The notes: generated from the letters alone by a model not told the origin. Shown: positions 34,912 to 51,868, numbered from the stretch's first letter. The stretch is 64,000 bases of DNA from Ostrinia nubilalis (GCF_963855985.1 NC_087095.1:9434001-9498000), one strand, 5' to 3'. Made by a program: numbers and translations.

Positions 34912-36290
34912 CTTGCAAAGTAGTATACTAGAATTAAGATTGTATAATTTACTCTTGATCTGCGTTTGTAACAGTGGTCACATTAATCACACTTACTTAT
35001 TCCTAGCACTAAATTCACAAATCCGACTTCTTTTGAAATTACTCTGTTCTACCAGACCGATTAAATTACAAATATCTTTGTTGACCATCGTATAGTATAG
35101 ATAGACAATTTATACAATAATGAACTATCGTGATGTAGCATAATTAAAAAATCTCACAAATCAATGTTTTACAATTTATTTTTCTTTGCGTAATGTAGAT
35201 AAAAGGTTGTTTGACGACTTAACAATTTTATTCATAAATACTAGTCTTGTGACACCATTTTAACTATAATTTTGTCTCCTTTTATTAGTGATTTAAACAT
35301 TTCACAAAAAGCGACACATTTATTGGCTAAAATTTTTCGTATTTACTAAAATGATGACACAGGACTAGGTAATTCGTAGTTACATTATTACCCATTGTGT
35401 AGCAACCCTCAAATGTAGGAAAATAATAATCATTATTATTGTACAACTTTGATATGATAATTAATAGTAAAAATCAGTTCAATAATACAATACTTTTTCA
35501 ATTATACCTAATAAGAGTTCAACCCACATTATTTAAGACCTTCACTGACACATAAGACAATCGATAATATTTTTACAATAGCAACATCTACAATGAAATT
35601 CAATGAAGTTGAAAACACTTGACTTCATATTTTATCACATAAATAAAATTAAAATTAGAGTAAAACATATTTCACTATCTTTTGATTACATTATGGCAAT
35701 GTAAGAACCATAGCAAAACTCCGTGTTTATAAAAACAATGTAAAATATGTTCAGAAACAATAGATTTGTGATGATTCCAATTCCGATCAATTACAAACAA
35801 AACAAACATTGTTAGCCCGTTCTTGTGACTATGCTAAAAGGTCTTTTAAAGGCTAGCGTCCACCTGTCCGCATCGTACGCATCGCACATCCGATACGATG
35901 TGTTTTTGAACGATGCGTTCGTTGCGTACGATACCGACGAGTGGACGCTTAGCTTTATTGCTTCGTCTACTGAATAAATAATCATAACCTGTACTTTGGG
36001 TAAAATCGCTAAGAATAATAATGTTGCATTTAATAAATTAAAAATTAACATGTCATTTAATTGAAACCTACTTACGCTTACACTTATAAAAGTCTACAAA
36101 TAAAATCATTTGTAGAGTAAAAAAATAAGAGGAAAAATATTTTCCAGTTTTGTCTGTAATTCTAATACAGAAAGTAGCGCTACGTTTGGCACAGCGGCAA
36201 ATGTGAACATGATTGAACTTAATTGAGCCTCCATATCTGTGGAGCCACCAAATATTTAGACACGTGTAAGATAATTAAAAGTAACGCCAT
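34912..36290. other. Intergenic, mostly nothing recognised
   Basis: AT-rich spacer upstream of the 3' end of the FAM76 gene. The only element seen is the 110-bp MITE at 35847-35956. Confidence 0.4.
35847..35956. mobile_element. 110-bp palindromic MITE
   Basis: Left AAAGGCTAGCGTCCACC...GCATCGTACGCATCG and right CGTTGCGTACGAT...GTGGACGCTTAGCTTT are inverse copies over about 35 bp. Confidence 0.65.
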
Positions 36291-36296
36291 TTCCTA

Positions 36297-36347
36297 TGTT
36301 CAGCAGTGGACGTCCTATGGCTGAAATGATGATGATGATGATGATGA
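36297..36347 (+). repeat. LINE 3'-terminal fragment with (GAT)n
   Basis: TATGTTCAGCAGTGGACGTCC followed by a GCTGAAATGATGATG tail; only the last 50 bp of the LINE end seen at 14925-15090. Confidence 0.6.
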
Positions 36348-36703
36348 ACGCCATTTCATGTCGCTATGGGAGTAATGCCCAATACTATGGGGAAATGATT
36401 TGTTACACAATTCCCATTCGATGACTTCAGATGCGATGTTTATCATACTGTTTTAAATCAGATCAACAAATCTGAGAAAAAGTAACTGATAAAGGCTTGA
36501 ATAAGATACCATGAGGTGTGTTTGAGGTCAAAGGCAGACTCGGTTTTCCATAAAACAAGCTTTATTTGATAAGATATGATAAACGAATTCTGGATATTAT
36601 ATTTTATTTATAACTCCAGTCTGTTAAAATGACAGATAAACTACACTAAAAAATATCAAGAGGCTGGGGCGGTTAGCCGCGTGGCGACCAAAGTTAACAT
36701 AAT

Positions 36704-36709
36704 TTTATT
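36704..36709 (-). other. AATAAA polyadenylation signal for FAM76
   Basis: Minus-strand AATAAA about 98 nt beyond the TAG stop at 36807-36809. Confidence 0.6.
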
Positions 36710-36806
36710 GTTCAGAATACCTTCGGCATTAAAAACTTAAATTTAGAGTTCCACCGTCCGCTGTGCCAACCAGAGCGCCGTTAAACTTGCTAAGTGTTGG
36801 AATTGT

Positions 36807-40802
<3,996 letters not shown>

Positions 40803-40944
40803 ATTGTTTTAATAAATGTATCAATTAAAAACACAAACGCGTACTAATTATAATTTAGTGAGAACTATCAATGAACGAAAATTGTTGAGGGATGCACAAA
40901 TTTCTACAATCAAAACTGAAAAATGGCGTCTCTGTCGTTGACTG

Positions 40945-40962
40945 ACTGAGACTGACAGATCA
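40945..40962 (-). promoter_or_regulatory. Initiator-like TCAGT cluster upstream of FAM76
   Basis: The minus strand carries GTCAGTCTCAGTCAGTC about 145 bp upstream of the ATG, with repeated TCAGT, the arthropod initiator core. This fits a TATA-less housekeeping promoter. Not proven. Confidence 0.3.
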
Positions 40963-41599
40963 AAAAGTCGCGAATGTGGCATTTTAGTAGTGATGTCTGT
41001 AATAATCGATTTTGTATAGTGATGACTATTTTACATTTTACCCAAATATTTTTTTTACATGATGTATGTTTTTTTCTTTTATTTGTGTGTGTAGTGTATC
41101 AAAATTGTACATAGTTAAAAAACATGTAGGAATAACTTGTTTCTATAGAAATCCACTACTTCCGTATATTTACTACTTAAAAATATCGTGTCAGGCAGGG
41201 TGTTTGTTATTAAATTATGTAGGTACTCCGAAACGGCTTAACCGATTTTTATGAAACTTTTGTTTATTCTTTTTTTTTTCTCTTTATTTTGGGACAACAT
41301 ACAGTTACATTGAGGGCTTAAGTACACAAATCTTAATAACTTTAAAGTTGAGTAACAATGCAATCAGCAGATAGGACCTAACGTTTGTCACAGCTAGTAA
41401 TTTTTTGTCACATATTTTTAGGTTAATACTAAGAAAGTGTAGAAAAATAATGTTGGTTTTTTTTCCTCATAATTATTGTGTTACACTATTTAAAATTAAA
41501 ACAAATTATTGTAGGTACTCCAATTAATTTCTCCCCTGTGAAATTGCTTAAAATTCAATAGGTATCTGCAGTATGTAGTTATTCATTCTCTGGACACCG

Positions 41600-43491
41600 A
41601 TGTCAAAAAATTCTGGCGTTTTGTAAATAATAAAAAGAAAAACTCTGGTACCATCCCCCAAACTGTCTATTATGGTAATCGAATCTCATGTGACCAGAGT
41701 GAGTTATGCGAGCTTTTATGTAACTACTTTAGCTCTGTATATGAGGAAGATACTAATCTTGTAGACATTGATGTGCCTTCGATTCGCAGTAACAATATTT
41801 TAAGAAATATTGTGATTACTCGCGAAGACATTGAGAGACGGATTGCGAGGCTTGATGCCAATAAGGGAGCCGGTCCGGATGGAATACCTCCACTTCTAAT
41901 CAAAAGATGCGACAAGGAGTTGAGTGTGCCACTCTGTCTCATTTTCAATGCTTCGATCCAAATGGGAGTTTTTCCTTCTGAATGGAAGATGGCACACGTC
42001 ATTCCCATCCATAAATCTGGCGACAGATCTAATTGTGAAAATTATCGTCCAGTTAGTATACTTTCTTGTTTTGGTAAATTGTTCGAGTCGCTGGTCTATG
42101 ATCACCTGTATCACCACATCTATCCCTTTCTCTCTGTTAAGCAGCATGGTTTCGTTAAAAGCAGATCCACTGCATCTAATCTGCTCGAATACAAAAACTA
42201 CCTCTGTAATGCTTTTGCCAAGAGAGCGCAGGTTGACAGCGTATATACAGATTTTTCTAAAGCATTCGACAAAGTAAATCACAGATTGTTATGTGCAAAA
42301 TTGGCATCTTTTGGCATTCATGGTAACTTGTTGCGTTGGGTTGAATCTTACTTGCATAACAGAAGTCAGTTGGTTGCTCTGAAGGGTTTTACGTCTTCAT
42401 CTACACCAGTAAGTTCCGGAGTGCCGCAAGGTTCACATCTGGGCCCATTATTTTTTATTGCCTTTATAAACGACCTTGTAGACCAAATTAAATCCCCCTG
42501 TCTACTGTACGCAGACGACCTTAAAGTTTTCTCAATTATTGAGAGTGTCAGGGATTGTGGGACCCTCCAGACCGACCTAGATTCGATCCAGAGTTGGTGC
42601 GTTCAGAATCGAATGCATCTAAATGTCGGAAAGTGTTTTGTTCTAACATTTGGGAGTACTAGGGATAAAATCAGAGGTGGAATTGTGTAAAGCAATCGTA
42701 ATCATTTGACAGTTCATAACGTACGATTATTCTGTCAAACGCTTTGTTTAACTGACTTTATCGTACGTTATGAACTGTCAAATGATTACGATTGCTTTAC
42801 ACAATTCCACCTCAGGTTTGACTACCAACTAAACGAACAGGTGCTTCACAGAAAAAGTGTTGCTCGTGACCTTGGAGTTATATTTGATGAAAAGCTTAGT
42901 TTCCATGCTCATTATGAGGATATAGTGTCCAGATGCTCAAAACTTCTTGGCTTTTTAAGCAGAACTACGAAAAACTTTAGAAGACCTCGCAGTTTGCTTT
43001 GCCTCTATTTTTCCCTTGTACGAACTATCTTGGAATATAATTCATCAGTTTGGTCTCCATTCTATGCAGTTCACACCAACCTAATCGAAAGTATCCAGAA
43101 GAGATTCTTGGGCATCCTTTGTTATCGTCTTGGACTTAGTAGAAGCTTACCAAAATACAGCGATAGACTGATGAAATTTAACGTCGCGACCCTCGAGACT
43201 CGACGTAGGTGTCACGACATGGTGCAGCTTTTTAAAATTATAAACTCACGCACAGACTCCCCTAGTCTTCTCTCCTCTATCAATTTGAATATTAAGCCCA
43301 GATCTCGTTGTCCATTCTCAAGCACCTTCACTCTTCAGATTTACAAAAACAACACTTCTTATTTCAATCCTATTGTAAGAATGTGTCGCCTGTACAACGA
43401 AATCACAGTTTCTAATCACAATAAAATAGATAAAATATATTTAATGATAATTTACCTCGATTCAAAAAGTCAACAATTGGCATCCTTTTAG
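41600..43491 (+). pseudogene. Reverse transcriptase ORF of the truncated LINE, interrupted
   Basis: Reverse transcriptase core motifs in order: GAGPDGIPP, KSGDRSNCENYRPVSILS, KQHGFVKSRSTASNLLE, VYTDFSKAFDKVNH, SSGVPQGSHLGPLFFIAFIN, and the catalytic CLLYADDLKVF. After the MITE it resumes with VARDLGVIFDEKLSFHAH and ends with NPIVRMCRLYNEI..., as LINE ORF2 does. All catalytic aspartates are intact, so truncation and the MITE are the main lesions. It is a dead copy of a family that was active not long ago. Confidence 0.88.
42675..42812. mobile_element. 138-bp palindromic MITE inside the LINE ORF
   Basis: Arms of about 53 bp begin AGGTGGAATTGTGTAAAGC and are exact or nearly exact inverses, with a loop of about 32 bp. 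It is flanked by CAG on both sides (42672-42674 and 42813-42815), a 3-bp target-site duplication. Taking one CAG and the MITE away would put the two LINE reading frames back in register. Confidence 0.85.
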
Positions 43492-43532
43492 AAAATATTA
43501 ACTGACTGTAACATTAATTTAACTATATTTTT

Positions 43533-43770
43533 AACTAGCTTTCCGCCCGCGGCTTCGCCCGCGTGGAATTTTGTCTGTCACAGAAAAACTTTATCGCGCG
43601 CGTCCCTGTTTCAAAAACCGGGATAAAAACTATCCTATGTTCTTTCCCGGGACTCAAACTATCTCTATGCCAAATTTCATCAAAATCGGTTGAGAGGTTT
43701 AAGCGGGAAAGCGTAACAGACAGACAGACAGACAGAGTTACTTTCGCATTTATAATATTAGTTGGGATGG
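43533..43770 (+). repeat. RTE-type LINE/SINE tail
   Basis: Starts CTAGCTTTCCGCCCGCGGCT, contains CAAATTTCATCAAAATCGGT, a (CAGA)n run at about 43719-43735, and ends TTTCGCATTTATAATATTAG, the typical end of RTE-like elements in moths. Confidence 0.65.
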
Positions 43771-44104
43771 GATAAAATTGTAATAGTTTTAGGCTAAGAT
43801 TCATTTGCATGATTTTTACAACAACTGCTTGGCAATATTCCATGTTGTGTATACATGCTTTGGGATAATGTCTGGTTTTGCTTTTTATTTCATATTGTCA
43901 TTGTATTGCTTAGGACATTGTCCTGTTTTGTATACGTAATAAAATAAATAAATAAAAAAAATAAAATCATTGAGTGAGTCCGATGCCACATGAGGTGTTA
44001 CAATAACAAATTGTTGGTTTTACCTAAGGTTAGCTGGTAGAGAATGCAAAAATGCAATAAAGATTATAAGTAAAATAAATAAATAAATTAAAAATTATGA
44101 TAAA

Positions 44105-44740
44105 GTAGGAATACGTTGTGTTTACGTCAGGTAACGCTGACCAGTGCTGCAGTGGGTTGTGTGTGTGGGACTTTCCCCGCCCAAAGTAGCGGGGCTAATC
44201 CATCCAGTTACCCGAAGGTGTCTACCGGAGTGTAATGAAATGTACCCGCAAGTTATTGTCCTTCCTTGGAAGTTCATCAGCGCTTAGGCTATGGCCTGCT
44301 CTCGAGAGTTTCTATTGCCTCTCCGGTTTCGAGGGGACCATTAGTCATGATTCCCTTTCTGCCGCACGGTTGATTTTAGAGAGCTTTACTTCTCGTGGCC
44401 CAGATGAAACAAGTTTTTAAAGATGTCCCCTGCATTGTGGCCCGGGCAAATGCCCCGGTTACGTTTACGTACGAGTTGTCTACTACCTTGTTGACGAGAC
44501 CTGACCTGCCACGCGCTAGGTTTTTTATGACTGAGGAGCATTCTTCTATCCGCATGTATCCGATGGTAGATTCACAACTGCATAAGGAAGAAATTGTTAT
44601 CATCATTATGTTATTTAATACCGTAAAGTTTCATCAAAATCAGTTCAGTAGTTTTTGCGAAAAGAGTCACACTCACACACATTCATCATTCATCTTTACA
44701 AATTTTCACATAGTAACTTAATATAGTAAGATTAAATTTT
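44105..44740 (+). repeat. Unclassified repeat-like block upstream of NPAT
   Basis: A GC-richer stretch ending in TTTCATCAAAATCAGTTCAGTAG...ATAGTAAGATT, again an RTE-like tail. Its 5' part (44110-44560) has no recognisable coding content. A GGGACTTTCC word occurs at 44168-44177. Probably a decayed retroelement. Confidence 0.35.
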
Positions 44741-45133
44741 GGTAATTTTGTCAATTTTTTTGAAAAGCAAAGCTTTATTTACTTTTTGTATTTTTCTATT
44801 TTAACTCGATTACGTAGGTAGGGGCAACACTATTCCTCCTCTTGCTTGTCAGCTTGTGTTCCTGTTTTATTAACTTTTTACATGATTGGGAGTTTTTAGA
44901 TTGTATTAAGCTTTGTTTCAACTGGTTTCATTGAATAGAAAAGGACAGAAACTTAATTGTCAATTTTCATCAGCAATAACAAAAGACATAATGGAATGGA
45001 ACACTTCATTATTTTGCGTGGTTTTCGTGAGAGCTACAAAAATGTTTATTTGGAGATATGAGTTCGTTTTTTCTTTCAAAAGACTGCAGTGTTAAATTGT
45101 TTATTTAATGTGTGAAAGCTAAATCTAACCAAA

Positions 45134-48100
45134 ATGACTATACCTCCGTTTCCTTCTCAGGATTTAGCAAAACTTGTGCTTGGTATGACTATGTAATTGG
45201 CGGGAACCTTTTTGTTGTGTTTTGTAACGGATAATCCACTAATTCATTGTTCTGTGTTGTAGGATATCTTGCCGAGGAACAGTTAATGACCGCCTATGAT
45301 GAATTCTTACAAGCTAGCCCTTACTTGGATGCTTTCGGCAATGAGTATGACAGAATATTCATGACATCACTCAAAAATATTCTGGCTGAATATAGGGCAG
45401 TGAAAATTTATGGTAAGTGGACTACTGATGCTGTTAGCTCTTGCTTAACATTTCATTTCATAACTTTGTTGTTTTAGTGGCTAAAAATCACATAAGTTCA
45501 CCTTAGTGACTTGCAAAGATATCCAGTGACTACCATACATTTAGATAGGTATTGATATGCCTATAATAGAGGTTTATCTACCTGCGATTCCTACCTTTTA
45601 TGATGCTACTGATGCTTTCATATACACTTGTTATTATTATAATTAGGATCATAAACATAACCTTATAAATTGATTGTAGTCATTACTTTCCAGTTGAAAC
45701 TTGCAAGCCATTTGCACTTAGAAGAAAGATATTTCAGTGTACAAACTTATTAGAAATTGTTAAGTTATTAATACAGTATGTTGATATTAATAAGCTTCAA
45801 GCGCAAGAGAGCAATCAAAACAAATACAGGTATGGAATATGTTACATAATATTACAAGAATGTACAGTATCAAATGAGTCAATTGTTTGTATTTTATTTT
45901 ATGTTAACTCAATTACAATTTATAATATTCATTAGATTGACACTGATAAAATTGTTTGTTTGGCCTAGACAATGATCTAATTTCAATAATTCCTAATGAA
46001 TCATTACACACTTATTGCTAGTAACAAATTTTTTAAAGGAACTTTTATTACTTTTCAGTGCCGAAAAACAGAGTGTAGGTAACAAGGCCAATGTATGTGA
46101 AGTGTGCAATTCATTGAAACTCGATAGTTGCACATGTAAAAACAAAAGTATCAGCCTTTGTAGCTCATCAGCAACTCAAATTTCGACGTCTAGCGTTGAA
46201 AACTCAGTAGAAACTACATCACTGTCCGATTTACCAGGTAACCAACAACATCATGTAAAATTGTGTTGAATTGTTGTTTCATACCCATGAAGAAAAGACC
46301 ATTATACCTATTGGATAGAATAATAATGATTGTGTATAGTTGTACAAAATAGGGAGTAGAAAAAAATACCTACCCAAATAACTTCTGGTCTTGTGAGTAA
46401 ACTGTCTATGATTTCTCTATGATTATTATCTTCTTAGCTAAAATAATTTTCTTTTTGTAGAAAATATTGCTAAGTTTTGTGTTTACAGATGAAAATATGA
46501 CAAACTTGTGAAGACATTCCTATTAGATGATACCTAGTTCTAATTTGATTTTATTTTTAGGTAATCACATAACTTGTAGAAAGAAAAATCCTAGAGTTTT
46601 AAGCACAGATCAAACGGATTCTCAAACAAATGAGTCCATTGAGCCAAAAACAAGATTGGCAAGTGAGACAGAGACGGTGGAGAAGAACCTCTCAACCAGT
46701 GCCAGTTCACATAACAAGGTTCAGGATGCTTCACAAAATCCAAGTACTTTGGTATGTATTTAATGGAATGTTTAAACAGTTTAATACCTAATGACAGTTT
46801 TAATGCAAAAAGTTATCACTGATTATGGTTTAATAAAGATTAATGATTAGATTAAGTAACTTTGACTTGTTTCACTTCTTTATTACATGCTTAATAACTT
46901 GATATTTTCAGCAACTTCTTTTTCTAGTTAGACTTTATTGGCAGTGAAAATTTTTGTTGTTTTATTTTAGGGAAAGTCTGACTCTTTGGAGAATAAACAA
47001 AAAGAAGAATTTTACAATATACTGAATCAAATGTGCAAGAAAAATGAAACTGTTATTAACACGTCTTCTGCCCCTAATCCTGGAGAGAAAGGGAGAGTCT
47101 CAGTAGCAGGGTACAATGAGTTTGCTACTGGAGTTAGTGGTAAGTGATATTTTTTTGAGTCACAGCATGACACAAATCTCAAGACTCAGTATTCGAGCAT
47201 GTATTTAAACTGAAGCCTCTATTCTAATATGTTGGTGAATGAACTAAGAGCCTTCTTTCAAAAAGTTATATTTTTTATTAATCTAATTTGAATTCAACCA
47301 ATCACTGGTTCAAATTTACATCATTGAATTTTAAATATTAAATAATCCCATTATTTATTATTTTATTCAGGGGGTGAAGGAGTTAACATAGTACCAGACT
47401 CAAGTACATCAGAAAATTTACATGCGCAGTAAGTTTCTCTCATTGTATGTATAAATAAAAGTATAATCATATTTCATGTACAGATAACTAATAATATTTT
47501 CTTATGTTTTTAGTGTACCATCTACCAAAGACACTAACAACTCAGCGAACTTAGATAAAAATTCAAAAAAGAAACAAACAAGAACTCAATATTTACTGAA
47601 GACAACAAACAGTTCCGGTATGCCATCAAAAGAAGTAGTCAGTATAAATACTGTGTGTAATAACATGTTACCGAAATTGAAACCTAAGACTGATGAAAAC
47701 AAAATCACAATTTTGTCCGATATTAAAGTTGATAATAATGAGTCACTTGGGGCTGCAACAAACTTGCCTTTGAAAGCGAAGAATGCGACATCCACACCTC
47801 TTCTACAAATGCAGACAATTCTTATTAATGGGACTCCGGTCTATAAGCACCAACATCTGGGACAAAGCCAAAATTATACTAAAGATGAGATTATGGCGAT
47901 GCCCACCATCATTCTGGCTCCAGCACCAGGTATCTCAATTATTTAATTATCTTTTTTCCGCTTTTTACATTTTGTACTAGTACTTCCAAACGACCTTTAC
48001 AACCTTAAAATATTGTTAACTTAGTTTCACTTATTAACGTGTATTTATTACAATTCCAGACCCTACCCTCATTAGAAGTCAGGCAGCAGTTGTAGGTTCT

Positions 48101-50962
48101 GCCGCGAACCAGTGCATACCAATGACGTCAAGTTCTGCTCGACCGCTAGGCCCGCTCATTATAGACGTCACTTCGGATAGCACCGCCTACCTCAACCAGA
48201 TAAACAACCCAAATCCAGCTCTGATACCTCAAATCGAGCAGTCAACCGATAAACACAAAGACAGTAGTAGTAACGCCCCTAAAGTGCCTGATATAACTAG
48301 TGCATCAGCGCCTAAGGATAATACAGTCACGAGTAACATAGAAACAAGTACGCCGCAAGTGCTTCCCCCTCTTAGAAAGTCCTCGTCTACACCACGACGA
48401 ACTTCACATGTGAGAGTTTTAGATTTTACTACACCTAGAAGGATACTACACGAGACAATAAACGAAGGTGTTCCTGAGGTTCCAGACAGCAACGACGTTG
48501 AAATTATACTTAGCCAGAGTCCAAATATTTCAATACCTTCGAGTACAGAGAAAGTAGTAAGCGGTGACAAGGTAGAAGACAATAATGCAAGTCTCACTGA
48601 AAATAGCATAAAACCTAAAGGTAATGTAATTAATTGGGATGCTGATTTACGGAAACATGCGCGGGCTTCAGAATTAAGTAATGTACAGGCAATGATCAGC
48701 CCTAAACCGAAACCTAAGCCAAGACCATCGAGAAAAAAGAAAACGACCAGAAGTTCTGTTGATGACAATACCGAAGATACAGTAGAAGATAAATGCAATA
48801 CCAAGAAAAAAACACCGAAAACCAAAGTACCTAAACGTAAATGTAGCATTGATGAAGCCAGTGAAATTATAACTATACCTGACGAGAAAATAGACGTACT
48901 TGTTAAACCGACTATCAACATCATACCACGCGTTCCCGCGGAATTGGCTAAAGATCAAGTACCAAGTTCATCCAATAAAAACCACAAAGTTCAAAATAAA
49001 TCAAATAGTGATGATAACATCGATACTCCTGAGATGGAAAGGATGTCACTGCAGAATGAAATAGGCGCTAAACTTAATATTTCCGATCTTCTGGAAACTC
49101 CATATAAACAAGCTCTATACGATATACAAATGGAGACACCTAGGTTCTTGGGTCCTGATATACCAGATGATCCCATGTCTGATATAAAAATTATGAACAT
49201 ACCCACTCCTCGGTTCTTGGCAAATGCCACGCCATCGTCTTATTCCTCTAGACCCACCGATTATTCTAGTGGAGGTTCTTATTACAAACCTGACGACCAG
49301 GACTACATGCGAATTCAAGATGATTTAGATTGTCCTGTAACATCTACAAAAGATAATACAACTAACAATAGTCTAAAAGATGATAGTGACTCGAAAGAAA
49401 AAGAGAATTTGAAGCCATCTCGCCCCGTACGCGAATGTACGAAAAATGTGTCGTACAGACGTGGCAAACAAAAACATGTCGGAAATAAAGAAGACTGTGA
49501 GAGTTGTCTTGATTCGGTAAACTTAGCTGATTTAGCTGCAGAAAAGGCTACGCCAAAGAGCATAAATAATAAGAGTAAACTTAAAACTAAACCATTATCC
49601 GTGAAGAAAACCAAATCTGTTAAAAAGGATAAATCATTTATGAAAATTAAGCCCAGGCGACCGACGCCGACGAAAAAAGATGGAAGAGGAAGGAAGAGAA
49701 TCCCGATTTCTGATCCCTCGAATCAATCAAAAGTGCAAACTAGGAGGAAAGCAAATAAAGATAATAGCCCGAGAGCCTCGCCTGCGGTTACGTGCGCTCC
49801 GACAAAATCGCGCAGAAAGTCGTCTACACCGCGGAAACTCCATTGTAGTAAATCTTTTAATTCAGAAAGTTTAGAACACGAATCCCCAGAGTTTGTTACT
49901 AAAAGTAAAGAGAAAATTCCAGATTCTAATGTAGCTGTACAAGATTCAGATACTGAGCAATTACCGCTTCGATGGTCTGATGACGGATCACAGGAGCCAA
50001 AACATGTCATCGTTAATGTACCAATTGAAGCTGAAGACATAAGTAAAATACAAAAATATATAGAAAATACTGTAACAAGTAAACCTAATGATATTGAAGG
50101 TAGTTTACACATAGATTTGGTAAAAAGAGGATTTGATATAGAAACTGCTAAAATTATTGAACGTGATTTACTTGACAGTACCCTACAAGAGACTCCAGCA
50201 AAGCATAGTACCAATTTGAAATTAACAAATCCTATTGTGGTAGTAGATAATAAACCTGATAATGCAGTTTTAGAAAAGACCCTCGAGTCAGATTGCAGTA
50301 CTAATTTACAAATTGTCCAAAACGACGAAGAAGAAGAGGATGACGAAATTGAATTGTCAGTTCACGAGTGTCATGAAGAAAGTGCAAATTACATTTCATG
50401 TAGTTACGACGCCACCAAAGAGTCACGTAAAACGGAGTTAACAAAATTAAAGGATAAGTTTTGCATGGAGGTTTGTATAGACGATGGGGTGTCGATAAGA
50501 TTGCGAGCTACGCCTTTTAGTTTGACGCTTGACCAAGATCCGAGTCAGGCTGTCGAGTATTTTGATTACAGTTACCGGGAGACTGAAATGGCCGTAAGCT
50601 CTATAGCCAACATGGACAAGTTGTATACTCCTCTGAAAGATGCAATAAAAGCTCAGTGCTATGAAATCTTCGACTCCACGTTGACGAGTTTAGACACACC
50701 TTTGAAAGTGAGTAGTCCAACGAGGCATAAAGAAACCGAAGTAAGCGTGACCGAGATTGTTCTGGAAGTTGAGAAAGTAGAAGTCAAAGAGAAAGCTGAA
50801 GGTAAAAAACGGAAAAGGGTGCACAGCGGTAATATGTCAGATGAGGGTTCGGGAGACAGTAATAAAAAAACGAAAACGGATCCGCAATATAATTTATTTA
50901 GTTCTGCCAATATACAGAATATAGATATAGAATCGGTTTTGAGTAAATTACATGGACCTTGA
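45134..50962 (+). CDS. NPAT: NPAT / Mxc homologue (histone locus body scaffold), nine exons
   Basis: Homologue of vertebrate NPAT and Drosophila mxc, the nuclear protein that nucleates the histone locus body and drives replication-dependent histone gene transcription as a cyclin E-CDK2 target. Exons: 45134-45182, 45263-45412, 45694-45829, 46059-46237, 46561-46751, 46971-47139, 47371-47428, 47514-47929, 48060-50962. All GT/AG, one frame, 1,416 aa. The N-terminal LisH-like domain reads DLAKLVLGYLAEEQLMTAY (from residue 10), followed by MTSLKNILAEYRAVK, as in NPAT. Much of the rest is disordered, Ser/Thr/Lys-rich. Near residue 566 is HVRVLDFTTPRR, an NPAT-type motif. TPRFL occurs at about 809 and 832; basic stretches lie at about 660-700 and 960-1040, and an acidic run (NDEEEEDDEIE) near 1205. 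Many S/TP sites fit CDK control. The last exon carries two thirds of the protein. Identification rests on N-terminal, middle and overall layout, by eye. Confidence 0.88.
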
Positions 50963-51135
50963 CCACCAGGATAAGTATAGATGAGGAACAGAGATGATTG
51001 TAAATCCAAGTTAGCGTATCTTCGGTCTTCGTCTTCTGGTATCTTCGGCTAAGCGAGAGTCCAAGAGAGTTCCAGTGTCTCCGGATAATTACGAGACTAA
51101 TTTACGAGATTACTTGCAACTTATAATTTTACATT

Positions 51136-51330
51136 GGGGGTGCTTGGCGGAAAAAAGCGCTTGGAAGCGCTTGTAAGCAAAATGGCGATTGCTATGGCAG
51201 TTTTCGGCGATGACACGTTTGCCAACTTCAATAGTGTCGTGTTTCATACATTTTTAGAAGTGACAGCGCTTACTGATCGCAATTTTGCTTACAAGCGCTT
51301 CCAAGGGCTTTTTTTCCGCCAAACGCCCCC
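51136..51330. mobile_element. 195-bp MITE downstream of NPAT, probably in its 3' UTR
   Basis: Arms of about 54 bp: GGGGGTGCTTGGCGGAAAA... and its inverse, with AAGCGCTTGTAAGCAAAAT in both. Flanked by ATT on each side (3-bp duplication). About 170 bp beyond the NPAT stop and before the likely polyadenylation signal. Confidence 0.75.
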
Positions 51331-51868
51331 ATTTTTTATCCCGTTATTTAAATCAATTCCCTTATTTAATTCTAGGAGTATTGTAATATTCTCCTATTTT
51401 ACTCAGACATGATAGACCCCTTCGAATAAGTTTAATACCTAAGTATGACTTCTCGTGCGTTATGTACTCGGTGTTTTAGCTGTTGTTGAGTCTAGAGATT
51501 TCATTATTTTGAGGTAACTCAGTGTTATGGTGGCGTTTGAACTTAGTCTGTGTACAAAGGGCTCTCACAAACCTAACTGCCATAGTGTTTTGTTGTTAAA
51601 TTATGATTCTGTAAATAGTAGGCGTACTGTTAATTGTAAGTCAAATGATATAATTTATGTTAAACTCCCTCTCACCAACATGATTAAAATAAGTGTTACA
51701 AATAGTGATAGTTGTATATTTATATGTGTTGGACACATAAGTACAGCCTGCTGTTTATGTAAATTAGTATGTAAAGTAACTTTATTGGTTTTTAAGATCA
51801 TGATTTATGGCGGTATCTTCACAATTTTGTCAAATGATTATGTGTAAGACATAATATGAAAAATTTCA

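Larger units (their letters stand above)
41590..43500 (+). mobile_element. 5'-truncated non-LTR retrotransposon (Jockey/CR1-like LINE)
   Basis: Open from about 41600 with no stop before 42690, then again from about 42814 to 43491 after a MITE insertion. It keeps the second half of ORF2 only: the 5' end, endonuclease and ORF1 are absent. No clear poly(A) or target-site duplication was identified. It lies between the FAM76 and NPAT starts. Confidence 0.85.

Noticed and set aside
41896..42282. 128-residue minus-strand frame
   Set aside because: Antisense shadow of the LINE reverse transcriptase.
48229..48924. 231-residue minus-strand frame
   Set aside because: Shadow of the NPAT last exon; hydrophobic Leu/Ser composition comes from the complement of its Ser/Lys-rich codons.
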